Assembly: GCA_963819695.1 (NCBI GenBank)
Contig: CAWFXD010000001.1
Coordinates: 1,736,001 to 1,800,000 of the forward strand
Source of the DNA: DASZIT01 sp963819695
Lineage (GTDB): Bacteria > Actinomycetota > Acidimicrobiia > Acidimicrobiales > RAAP-2
DNA length: 64,000 bases
Direction: 5' to 3'
Position 1 is the stretch's first letter; the number at the start of each line of letters is the position of its first letter. The position numbers and the translations under genes were made by a program. The notes beneath the pieces are model-generated. The model was not told the origin of the DNA. It did no database searches and worked only from the letters and a program-made list of their open reading frames with translations. This document shows positions 55,975-64,000 of the stretch, piece after piece.

Positions 55975-58564
55975 TCAGCCACCCGCCAGGGCTTTCCGGG
56001 CTTCGTCGAGCGCATTGTCGATACCGGACGGATCCTTGCCACCGGCCACCGCCACCTCCGGCGATCCGCCGCCACCGCCGCCCAGGAACGGCCCGATCCG
56101 CTTGACCAGGTTTCCGGCGTGGGTCTCCGGTCCGGCCCGCCGCGGGCGTCGACCGCCACCGCCACCGCCGCCTTGGCTCCGTCAGGGCTTCCTCCCAGCA
56201 CCACCGCCCGGAGGCCGCCCGACTTGCGTGCGCTCTGGGCCAGGTCGCGGAGCTCGTCGGGGGTCAGGCCGTCCCGTCGGGCCACCACCACCCCGTCGCC
56301 CGCCTCGCCGGCCAACGCGGCGGCGTCGCTCTGCAGCTGCCGGCTCTTCAGCCGTTCGAGCGCCTTCTCGGCGCGCTGCGCTGTCGATCCAGCAGCCGCT
56401 CGATGGTCTCCGGGACGTTCTCCGGTTCGGTGCGCAGGAGTTCGGCCGCCTCGGTCAGCAGCCCCTCCCGAGCCACGATCCGATCGAACGCCCCGCTTCC
56501 GGTCACCGCCTCGATCCGGCGGGTGTTGGAGCCGATGGACGATTCGGACACCACGGTGATCGGTCCGATCATGCCCAGCGCCCCGACGTGGGTCCCGCCG
56601 CACAACTCGATGGAGTGGGCCCCGGCCCGCACCACCCGGACCCGCTCGCCGTACTTGTCCTTGAAGAAGGCGAGGGCGCCCATGGCCTCCGCCTCCTCCT
56701 TGGTCGTCTCGATGACCTCGACGTCGGCGTCGGTGAGGACGTCGGCGTTGGCCATGGCCGCCACCGCGCCCAACTCCTCGGGGGCGACTCCGCCAGGGTG
56801 GCTGAAGTCGAAACGGAGCCGGTCGGGGGCCACCAACGACCCCTGCTGGTGCACGTGGTCACCCAGGACGTTACGGAGGGCGGCGTGCAGAAGGTGGGTG
56901 CCGGTGTGGTTGCGGCGCAGGGCATCGCGTCGGGGGGCGTCGATGGTGGCCAGTGCGTCCTGCCCGGCGAACACCTCGCCGTCGATCCGGGCCCGGTGGG
57001 CGGTCAGCCCGGGAAGGGCATACACCGTGTCGTAGACCAGCGCGGTCCCGGTTTCGGTGACGATGGTGCCGGTGTCGCCGACCTGACCCCCGCTCTCCGC
57101 GTAGAACGGCGTCCGGTCGAGGAAGATCTCCCCCGTCCCCGGGCGGTCGGGGTCGGCATCGGTGAGGACGGCGACGATCCGGGCCGGCGCCGAGTAGCTG
57201 TCGGGATACTGGCCGATGAACCGGGTCTGACCGTCGTGGTCCAGGATCGACCGGTAGGCGTTCTGCCCGGCTGAGGCCTTGCCGCTCCGAGCCGCGGCCC
57301 GGGCCTGGGTGCGTTGCGCATCCATGGCCGCCTCGAACCCGGCCAGGTCGACCTCCACCCCGGCCTCCTCGGCGATCTCCGTGGTGAGCTCCACCGGAAA
57401 GCCGTAGGTGTCGTGGAGCCGGAAGGCGAAGTCCCCGGGGAGGGTCACCGCGCCGGAGGCGAGCTGCTCCTCCAGGATCGCCGACCCGGTGGCCAGGGTG
57501 CGCAGGAATCCCTCCTCCTCCCGGGCCACCACCTCGGCGATGAGATGATGGCGCTCGGCCAGTTCCGGATACGCCCCGCTCAAGCTGGCGATGGCGGCGT
57601 CCACCAGTCGGGGGGTGAAGGTCTCGCCGACCCCGAGCTGCCGTCCCCGCCGCACCGCTCTCCGGATGATGCGTCGGAGCACGTACCCGCGGCCCTCGTT
57701 GGCGGGAAGCACCCCGTCGGCCACCAGCATGGACATCGCCCGGCCGTGGTCGGCCAGGATCCGGAGGCCCACATCGGTGCGCTCGTCGCGCCCGTAGGCG
57801 TGACCGGTGATCGACTGGGCCGTCTCCATCATCGGAAGGAACAGGTCGGTGGCGAAGATCGAGTCGACCCCCTGGAGGATCGGGAGGATCCGCTCGAGCC
57901 CGGCCCCGGTGTCGATGCTGGGTCGGGGAAGGGGCTCGAGGGTGTTCTCGTCCAGCCGGTTGTACTGCATGAAGACCAGGTTCCAGATCTCCACGAACCG
58001 ATCGCTGCCCCCGTGGGCCGGGCCCCCCGGCTCGCCGTAGTCGGCTCCCATGTCGAAGAAGATCTCCGAGCTCGGTCCCTGCGGCCCGGTCTCCCCCATC
58101 TTCCAGAAATTGTCGTCGCCCAACCGCTGGATCCGGTCCGCCGGGACCCCGACCCCGTCGCGCCAGATCTGCTCGGCCTCGTCATCGTCGTCGTAGACGG
58201 TGACCCACAGCCGGTCGACGTCCATCCCGAGCACGTCGGTGACCAGCTCCCAGGCGTAGGGGATGGCCAGCTCCTTGAAGTAGTCCCCGAAGCTGAAGTT
58301 GCCCAGCATCTCGAAGAAGGTGTTGTGCCGGCGGGTGGTGCCGACGATGTCGATGTCCACCGTCCGGAAGCACTTCTGGATCCCGGTGGCCCGGGGCCAC
58401 GGCGCGGTCTCGTCCCCGACGAAGAACGGCTTGAACGGCACCATGCCGGCAATCGTGAACAACACCGACGGGTCATGAGGGATCAAACTCGCCGACGGCA
58501 CCACGACATGACCGCGGTCCGAAAAGAACCCGGTGAAAGCGGCGCGAAGTCGGTCGGCGGTCAT
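55975..58564 (-). CDS. alaS: Alanine--tRNA ligase, two frameshifts near the C-terminus
   Basis: About 863 aa from ATG 58564 (MTADRLRAAFTGFFSDRGHV). The aminoacylation core (FTIAGMVPFKPFF, GIQKCFRTVDIDIVG) and the editing domain (HTGTHLLHAAL and CGGTH zinc motif) are intact in one frame. A missing base near 56370-56385 shifts to LERLKSRQLQSDAAALAGEA, and another near 56130 to ETHAGNLVKRIGPFLGGGGG and the end. It charges tRNA-Ala and edits Ser/Gly mischarging. Frame loss in an essential gene argues for sequence error. Confidence 0.93.
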
Positions 58565-58593
58565 CGCCGTGCCAGGGGTCACGACTCGGAAGC

Positions 58594-59052
58594 CTAGTTG
58601 CCCAGGTGAGAGGGTGATTTCGTCGCCGCGACCCGCTGACGGCGACCCCTGCGGCCCGTCGAGCCGGTCGCCGGCTTCGGCCCGGGACCCGATCCTTCGG
58701 GTTGAAGGCGCCCGGTGACCGACGGGTCGGGCAACGAACCCCCGGGCCAACCATCGTCCTCAGCCGGCGCGGCCCGGTTCGGCGCGATCCGTCGTTCGGA
58801 GAGGTCCTGCCACAGTTGCTCTTCGTGTTGGCGCATCTCGTCGCGGCCGACGGCGACCGCACCCCGCAGGCGTTCGCTGGTCGATTCCGCGATCTGCCGC
58901 GCCGACTTGCCGATTTCGACAGCCAGGGCATCGGGTTGCAGACGATTGACGGCTTCATGGACGGTGCGCCGGATGCGGCGTTCGATCCAGAGCGATGACC
59001 CCGCACCGATCGCCGCCCCCGCCGCCAACCAGAATGGGCGCTTAGGGATCAT
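58594..59052 (-). CDS. Hypothetical protein with N-terminal hydrophobic segment
   Basis: 152 aa from ATG 59052, with AAGGA 9 bases upstream. MIPKRPFWLAAGAAIGAGSS is a membrane or export segment, then an amphipathic helix (VHEAVNRLQPDALAVEIGKS) and a Pro/Gly/Arg-rich tail. It follows the DUF948-like gene and precedes alaS on the same strand, an order common in actinobacteria. Function unknown. Confidence 0.65.
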   Translation of the reverse strand: MIPKRPFWLAAGAAIGAGSSLWIERRIRRTVHEAVNRLQPDALAVEIGKSARQIAESTSERLRGAVAVGRDEMRQHEEQLWQDLSERRIAPNRAAPAEDDGWPGGSLPDPSVTGRLQPEGSGPGPKPATGSTGRRGRRQRVAATKSPSHLGN

Positions 59053-59066
59053 GTCTGCGGTCCTTC

Positions 59067-59474
59067 TTACCGTGTCTCGCGGCGAGGTGTCGCGGATGTC
59101 GACGCCCCGGCAACCCCGTTGGGGCCGGAAGCCAGCCGGCGCATGCCGCCGGCGGCCCCGGCTTTCACCGCCAGCACCTTGACCACCGGGTTGGCGAATG
59201 CCCGGTAAGCCAGCCGGGAGGCGGAATCGACGGTCGAGTGCACGGACTCGGTGGACTCGAGCACCGCGCCCACCCGCTCCATCTCGGTGGCGGCCTGGTC
59301 GACCACCCGGTGAGCATCGGCGACCAGCGGCATCAACTGACGGCGAAGGTCTTCGGCGACCCTCGCCATCTCCCGGACCTGCCGGCGCAGCGAGATCATC
59401 GCCACCAGGAGGCCGGCTACCGCCAGGATGCAGGCAATCGAGGCGATGAGGACGGCAGTCTGGCCGGCGGTCAT
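59067..59474 (-). CDS. DUF948-like membrane-anchored coiled-coil protein
   Basis: 135 aa. One N-terminal membrane helix (TAVLIASIACILAVAGLLVA) followed by a long helix (RRQVREMARVAEDLRRQLMP) and a Ser/Thr-rich tail match DUF948. The ATG has TAAGCT 9 bases upstream as a possible -10. Function unknown. It ends 14 bases before the next gene and is divergent from the DUF4242-like gene. Confidence 0.75.
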   Translation of the reverse strand: MTAGQTAVLIASIACILAVAGLLVAMISLRRQVREMARVAEDLRRQLMPLVADAHRVVDQAATEMERVGAVLESTESVHSTVDSASRLAYRAFANPVVKVLAVKAGAAGGMRRLASGPNGVAGASTSATPRRETR

Positions 59475-59588
59475 GATCTGTCCAGCTTAGAACTGTTCGC
59501 ACTCGGCCCGAAGCGCTGGCCGGTGCGCCCGGTGAGGCGTAGCGTGGCCGATGCCCACCATTGGGATCTCGAGGAAGAAGGTTGGCCG

Positions 59589-59834
59589 ATGCCCACGTTC
59601 ATGGACTTCCATGACGACCTGAAGCTGCCCACCGAGGCAATTCAGCAGATCACCCAGGACACCAAGGATGCCAAGGCGGACGAGTTCGGCGTCCGACAAA
59701 TCGAGTTGTTCCACAATTCCGACGGGAAGGTGTACTGCCTGCTGGAGGCGCCCGACGCCGATGCCGTCCGCCGCCACCACGCCGCACTGGACGTTCCCTG
59801 CGGGGACGTCCACGAGGTTTCCGGCCTGCTGTAG
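59589..59834 (+). CDS. DUF4242-like small protein
   Basis: 81 aa from ATG 59589 with GAAGAAGG as ribosome site. It resembles the ferredoxin-like SCO4226/DUF4242 fold (VRQIELFHNSDGKVYCLLEA, then PDADAVRRHHAALDVPCGDV). Such proteins may bind nickel or another metal. A TAGCGT hexamer (59540-59545) is a likely -10, giving a short leader. It is convergent with the S53 protease gene, 19 bases away. Confidence 0.7.
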   Translation: MPTFMDFHDDLKLPTEAIQQITQDTKDAKADEFGVRQIELFHNSDGKVYCLLEAPDADAVRRHHAALDVPCGDVHEVSGLL

Positions 59835-59853
59835 CCCGCTGCCGACGGCCGGG

Positions 59854-62457
59854 TCAGGTCGCGGCCAACCCCACGATCGGGCGGTTCAGCGTCAGTGCGC
59901 CGGTGGACCCGAAGAAACGGGCGTCCCCGAAGGTGAACACCCCTCCGTCGGAGGCGACCAGCCAGTAGCCGGCGCCGTCCGGGGTGGTCGAGATGCCCAC
60001 GATCGGGCGGTTGAGCGTCAGCGCCCCGGTCGACCCGTGGAAGCCGGCGCTCCCGAAGGAGAAGATCCCCCCGTCGGAGGCGACCAGCCAGTAGCCGGCG
60101 CCGTCCGGGGTGGCGGCCATGCCCACGATCGGGCGGTTGAGGGGTAGGCCCCCGGCCGATCCGTGGAACCCGGCGTTCCCGAAGGAGAAGATCCCCCCGT
60201 CGGAGGCGACCAGCCAGTAGCCGCCCCCGCCCGGCACCGCGGCCATCCCCACGATCGGGCGGTTGAGCGTCAACGCCCCGGTCGAGCCGTGGAATCCGGC
60301 GTCCCCGAAGGAGAAGATCCCCCCGTCGGAGGCGACCAGCCAGTAGCCGCCGCCGTCCGGGGTGGCGGCCATGCCCACGATCGGACGGTTCAAGGTCAAC
60401 GCCCCGGTCGAGCCGTGGAACCCGGCGTCCCCGAAGGAGAAGATCCCCCCGTCGGAGGCGACCAGCCAGTAGCCGCCGCCGTCCGGGGTGGCGGCCATGC
60501 CCACGATCGGGCGGTTGAGCGCCATCGCCCCGGTCGACCCGTAGAAGCCGGCATGGCCGAAGGAGAAGATGCCGCCGTCGGAGGCGGCCAACCAGTAGCC
60601 CGGCAGCCCCTTGGTGCAGCTCGACCCGGCGGCCAGATTGGCGGCCAGGGCGACGGCCATCGGCGACCCCCAGCCGCTGGCCAGGTCGTAGCCCGGGGTC
60701 GCCGAGTAGTGGAGGCTGACCAACGGGAACAGATCGTTGTCTCCGACGGTGATGTCGTTGAACCCGGAGGGTCCGCAGGAGTACAGCGCAGGGTTGACGA
60801 AGCCGACGGTGGCCGGCTGGCCCTGGTCGATCACGGCCAGCAGTGCCGCCCACAGGGGCGACGCCACGCTGGTGCCCCCGGCGACCCCCCAGCCCCCGCC
60901 CCAGTAGTTGATGAACCCGTGGTTGGGGTCGGCCAGTGCCGAGACGTCGGGAACCTCGCGGCAGCTGGCTCGACCGATCGCACTGCACTGGGCGGTGGCA
61001 GCCGGGCCATTCACGCCGGCCCCGGACTGCCATGACGGCTGGCCGAACACCGACGAGACGCCTCCGCCACCGGCACCGGTGCCCGGCCCGGAATTCCACA
61101 CCGTCTCGGCCGGCGGCGAGCTCGCCGACACGATCGAGGTGCCCCCCGCCCCGGTCACATAGGGCTGGTCGGCCGGATCATCCACCTGCAGGGAGGTGTC
61201 GTTGCCGAGGACGACCGACGGGTTGTAGCAATCCTCCGACCCGGCGTCCCCGGAGGCGGCCACGATGGTCTGGCCCTGGGCCGCGGCCTGGGCGAAGAGC
61301 GAGGATTCGGTGGCCCGCATGGTCGGATCCATCTGCGGTTCGCAGATCCCCCAGCTGGTGCTGATGACCTGGGTGGAGTCGTCGCCCACCATTCGGGCGT
61401 AGATGTCGATGGGGCCGTTGCCCACCTGGCGGCCGGAATACACCTGGATCGAGGCACCCGGCGCCATGCTCGCCATTTCCTCGATGTCGAGCGCCGCCTC
61501 CCCACCCTGGGGGCCGGTGGCGCCTCCGTCGACGTTGACGTTCTGGATACTGACGTTGGTGCCGAAGCAGTTCTGATAGGTGGCGATGTCACTCGGGGTG
61601 TACGGCTCGAGCTCGTAGATGCCGACCTTCAGGCCGGTGCCGGTCCGACCCTGGCCGTACAGGCTGGAAAACCCGTAGACATTGGCCAGCTGGTCGGCGG
61701 TGTACCCCGCCGGGTGCAGCGCGCTGGCCGCCGCACAGGCGGACGGCACCGCGTGGGCGGCCGCCCCGCCGCTGACCTTGGGTACCACCGGTGGGCTCGA
61801 TCCGCCGCCGGCCGACGGAGGAGCGCTGGTGGCGGTGGTCTTGATCTGGGCATGGGGCTGGACCACCGTGCTCAGCCCGATCACGCCCTGGAGGGCGCCG
61901 GCCAGGCCGGCCGGAACCACTGGAAGGGCGGTGTTGTTCCGGGCCACCCGGCCCGACGGGAGCCGGGTGGCGATCAGCGGGGTGCCGAAGGCCTGCTCCA
62001 CCTGGCCGGCCGTCCCCGTTACCGGGATCAGCAGACCTCCGGGGTCGGTGGCCCCGACCTGCAGACCGGTGGAGGCCAGCCAGTTCCGCACCGCGGCCAC
62101 GGTGGCGGGCGTGGGTCCGAACCGTGGCCCGAACTGACCGGCGCTCAGATAGTGGCGGTAGTCGGGGGATCCCGGTGTCGAGGCGTCGGCGATGAAGGCA
62201 TCCAGGCCCGCCGGGTCCCGGGGCTTGAGCGAGACGTCCACCGACACCGGAGTGTTGGGATCGGTCGAGCCGATGACCTTGGAACCGGAGGGAAGCGCCG
62301 GCACCTCTCCGGCCAACCGGACGACCGCGGCCGCCAACTCGGCTCCGGTCCCCGGAAAGGGGGCCGATCCGGCCGGTTGCGAAGCCCCGAGGATGCCGAT
62401 CACCGCCATCGAGACGGCACCCAGCGCCGCCGCCCTTCTGATCCCCGCCGTTCTCAT
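59854..62457 (-). CDS. Secreted S53 (sedolisin/kumamolisin-type) protease with six C-terminal 42-residue repeats
   Basis: 867 aa. Signal peptide (1-31), pro-kumamolisin domain (about 60-200), a variable linker, then the S53 catalytic domain: E320 and D324 in GGEAALDIEEMAS, oxyanion Asp D404 in ASGDAGSEDC and nucleophile S530 in GGTSVASPLW. A Ca-binding segment (GFNDITVGDN) follows. Sedolisins are acid-active serine-carboxyl peptidases. Residues 620-867 are the same six-repeat module as the GH43-like protein, exactly 248 residues in both. It stands alone downstream of rarA. Confidence 0.9.
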   Translation of the reverse strand: MRTAGIRRAAALGAVSMAVIGILGASQPAGSAPFPGTGAELAAAVVRLAGEVPALPSGSKVIGSTDPNTPVSVDVSLKPRDPAGLDAFIADASTPGSPDYRHYLSAGQFGPRFGPTPATVAAVRNWLASTGLQVGATDPGGLLIPVTGTAGQVEQAFGTPLIATRLPSGRVARNNTALPVVPAGLAGALQGVIGLSTVVQPHAQIKTTATSAPPSAGGGSSPPVVPKVSGGAAAHAVPSACAAASALHPAGYTADQLANVYGFSSLYGQGRTGTGLKVGIYELEPYTPSDIATYQNCFGTNVSIQNVNVDGGATGPQGGEAALDIEEMASMAPGASIQVYSGRQVGNGPIDIYARMVGDDSTQVISTSWGICEPQMDPTMRATESSLFAQAAAQGQTIVAASGDAGSEDCYNPSVVLGNDTSLQVDDPADQPYVTGAGGTSIVSASSPPAETVWNSGPGTGAGGGGVSSVFGQPSWQSGAGVNGPAATAQCSAIGRASCREVPDVSALADPNHGFINYWGGGWGVAGGTSVASPLWAALLAVIDQGQPATVGFVNPALYSCGPSGFNDITVGDNDLFPLVSLHYSATPGYDLASGWGSPMAVALAANLAAGSSCTKGLPGYWLAASDGGIFSFGHAGFYGSTGAMALNRPIVGMAATPDGGGYWLVASDGGIFSFGDAGFHGSTGALTLNRPIVGMAATPDGGGYWLVASDGGIFSFGDAGFHGSTGALTLNRPIVGMAAVPGGGGYWLVASDGGIFSFGNAGFHGSAGGLPLNRPIVGMAATPDGAGYWLVASDGGIFSFGSAGFHGSTGALTLNRPIVGISTTPDGAGYWLVASDGGVFTFGDARFFGSTGALTLNRPIVGLAAT
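59857..60600 (-). repeat. Six tandem 126-bp coding repeats (42-residue unit), second locus
   Basis: The last 248 codons of the S53 protease are six 42-residue units (YWLVASDGGIFSFGDAGFHG, then STGALTLNRPIVGMAATPDG). They differ from the first locus mainly in AGFHG for AAFFG and ALTLNR for AIHLNQ, so each array has been homogenised within its own gene. Confidence 0.9.
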
Positions 62458-62472
62458 GGTCGCCAGTCTGGC

Positions 62473-63870
62473 CTATTTCCGGTCACGGGAATCATCGGAG
62501 GCGCCGGGGTCGGCGGATCCCCCGGCCTCCCCGGCTCCCTCGGCCGAACCGTCGTTGTCGGGATCCTCCGGCGTCGACCCCGGACCGCCCTGCCGCCAGC
62601 CCCGGAGCCGGTCGGCGACCACCGCCTCGTGGCCACGGTCGCTCGGCTCGTAGTAGCGGGCATCGCCCAGTTCGTCGGGGAGGTACCGCTGCGGGGCCCA
62701 GGCTCCGGGCTCGTCGTGGGGATAGACGTATCCGTCCCCGTGGCCGATGGCCGCCGCGCTCCGGTAGCTGGCGTCGCGCAGATGGGTCGGCACCTCGCCC
62801 CGGGGACCCTCCCGCACGTCCCGCTGGGCCCGGCCGAGGGCGACGGTGACCCGGTTCGACTTCGGGGCGGTGGCCAGATGGACCACGGCCTGGGCCAGGT
62901 TGAGCTGGGCTTCGGGGAGACCGACGAACTCCACCGCCCGGGCGGCGGCATCGGCCACCACCAGCGCCAGAGGGTCCGCCTCCCCGATGTCCTCGCTGGC
63001 CAGGATGACCAGGCGGCGGGCGATGAACCGGGCGTCCTCCCCCGACTCCAGCATCCGGGCCAGCCAGTAGAGCCCGGCGTCGGGATCGGAGCCGCGCACC
63101 GACTTGATGAACGCGCTGACCTGGTCGTAATGGGCGTCCTCGCCGTAGTGCTGGAGGCGCGAATGGCGGGCCCGCTCCACGTCCTCGATGGTCACCGCCC
63201 GCGAGCCGGCCAGGGCCAGGGCCACCTCCAGGGTGGTGAGGACGGCCCGGGCGTCGCCATCGGCCAGACCGACCAGGGCGGCCACCGCCCCGGGCTCGAC
63301 CGACCCACCCTCGGTGTCGGCCCCGCGGGCCACCACCACGGCCAGCTCCTCGTTGGACAGGGGATCCAGCCGCCACAGGGTCGAGCGAGAGAGCAAAGGG
63401 GCGTTGACCTGGAAGAACGGGTTCTCAGTGGTGGCCCCGATCAGGACCAGCAGCCCCTCTTCGACGGACGGGAGCAGGGCGTCCTGCTGGGAACGGTTGA
63501 ACCGGTGGACCTCGTCGAGGAAGAGGATGGTGCCCCGGCCCTGCTCGCCGAGGAGCCGCCGGGCACCCTCGACCACCTCCCGGACGTCCTTCACCCCGGC
63601 GCTCACCGCCGAGAGGGGCACGAAGTGCTTGGCGGTGACCGCGGCCACCACCGAGGCAAGGGTGGTCTTGCCGGTTCCCGGCGGGCCCCAGAGGATGGCG
63701 GAGGTCAACCGGTCGGACTCGATGAGCGCCCGCAGCGGGGCCCCGACCCCGATCAGGTGCTGCTGGCCGATGATCTGGTCGAGGGTCTTGGGCCGCAACC
63801 GGGCGGCCAACGGGGCCCGGGACGCCAGGCGCTGGTCGGCGGCGTCGGAGAACAGATCGTCGGCGGCCAC
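62473..63870 (-). CDS. rarA: Replication-associated recombination protein RarA (MgsA family AAA ATPase)
   Basis: 465 aa from GTG 63870; the frame extends to 63951, but that part overlaps aspS. AARLRPKTLDQIIGQQHLIG, Walker A WGPPGTGKTTLAS, Walker B LFLDEVHRFNRSQQDALLPS, sensor GATTENPFF and the C-terminal tetramerisation region (LARMLESGEDARFIARRLVI) are conserved. It acts at stalled forks and single-strand gaps. It begins 10 bases after the aspS stop, probably coupled. The C-terminal tail is acidic and low-complexity. Confidence 0.93.
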   Translation of the reverse strand: MAADDLFSDAADQRLASRAPLAARLRPKTLDQIIGQQHLIGVGAPLRALIESDRLTSAILWGPPGTGKTTLASVVAAVTAKHFVPLSAVSAGVKDVREVVEGARRLLGEQGRGTILFLDEVHRFNRSQQDALLPSVEEGLLVLIGATTENPFFQVNAPLLSRSTLWRLDPLSNEELAVVVARGADTEGGSVEPGAVAALVGLADGDARAVLTTLEVALALAGSRAVTIEDVERARHSRLQHYGEDAHYDQVSAFIKSVRGSDPDAGLYWLARMLESGEDARFIARRLVILASEDIGEADPLALVVADAAARAVEFVGLPEAQLNLAQAVVHLATAPKSNRVTVALGRAQRDVREGPRGEVPTHLRDASYRSAAAIGHGDGYVYPHDEPGAWAPQRYLPDELGDARYYEPSDRGHEAVVADRLRGWRQGGPGSTPEDPDNDGSAEGAGEAGGSADPGASDDSRDRK

Positions 63871-63880
63871 CGGCGGGCGA

Positions 63881-64000
63881 TCAGTCCTTGGCCGGGGCGG
63901 GCCGCAGCCCGACGTCGGCCAGCAACCCCGGCGCCAGCGGCTTGGGCGCACCGGTCATCGGATCGGAGCCAGACTGGGTCTTCGGAAAGGCGATGACCTC
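63881..64000 (-). CDS. aspS: Aspartyl-tRNA synthetase, C-terminal end (5' part outside window)
   Basis: The last 39 codons are open from the window edge to TGA at 63881. EVIAFPKTQSGSDPMTGAPK is the conserved end of bacterial AspRS class II enzymes, where the Arg/Gln-containing loop closes the active site. The order aspS-rarA is common in actinobacteria. The discriminating/non-discriminating type cannot be judged from this fragment. Confidence 0.9.
   Translation of the reverse strand, partial: EVIAFPKTQSGSDPMTGAPKPLAPGLLADVGLRPAPAKD

Overview
The window is high-GC actinobacterial DNA. A complete Pup-proteasome locus, a mycothiol synthase, a DUF4193 gene, helY next to tatC, and secreted proteins carrying a 42-residue 'ASDGGIF-FG' repeat point to Acidimicrobiia or a close relative. 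This placement is inferred from gene content; there is no rRNA gene in the window. I saw no tRNA gene, CRISPR array, insertion sequence, integrase or phage block. The window is ordinary chromosomal core with exoprotein genes at both ends.

Layout. 1-2.7 kb: secreted proteins (beta-helix lipoprotein cut by the window edge; GH43-like protein with six repeats). 2.9-8.2 kb: HtrA protease and small or unknown genes, including a frameshifted DUF4193 gene preceded by nested inverted repeats. 8.25-20.5 kb, all minus: ThyX-like double-domain protein, helY-tatC-tatB, lepB, then pafA, prcA, prcB, pup, dop and arc, the whole Pup-proteasome system. 20.7-26.3 kb: ferredoxin, trmI, small membrane proteins, ygfZ, trpE. 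26.3-32.4 kb, all minus: hisD-hisC-hisB-hisH-hisA-hisF, a GroES-like gene, hisI. 32.5-43.2 kb: icmF (fused B12-dependent acyl-CoA mutase), DUF1275, nth/mshD divergent pair, VIT-type transporter, MaoC hydratase, a MerR regulator leading into menG-menF. 43.2-51.4 kb: alpha/beta hydrolase, GT2-response regulator-kinase operon, AI-2E type permease, YbhN-like protein and an FtsW-like SEDS protein. 51.5-58.6 kb, minus: DUF151, rodA, aroE, mltG, ruvX, alaS. 58.6-64 kb: DUF948-like pair, DUF4242-like protein, an S53 protease with the same six-repeat tail as the first locus, rarA, and the end of aspS.

Two properties run through the window. First, at eleven genes a TANNNT-like -10 hexamer ends 6-7 bases before the start codon, so many transcripts are probably leaderless; this fixes several starts. 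Second, sixteen conserved genes carry about 25 single-base frame changes (about 18 extra bases, 7 missing), several in homopolymers. Because they hit essential genes (hisC, aroE, alaS, rodA, trpE), sequence or assembly error is the likeliest cause. I give each such gene as one entry over its full span and state where the frame changes.

The most novel-looking items are the paired 248-residue six-repeat modules on two unrelated exoenzymes, the ThyX-like protein with its signature split between its two halves, and the nested inverted repeats before the DUF4193 gene.
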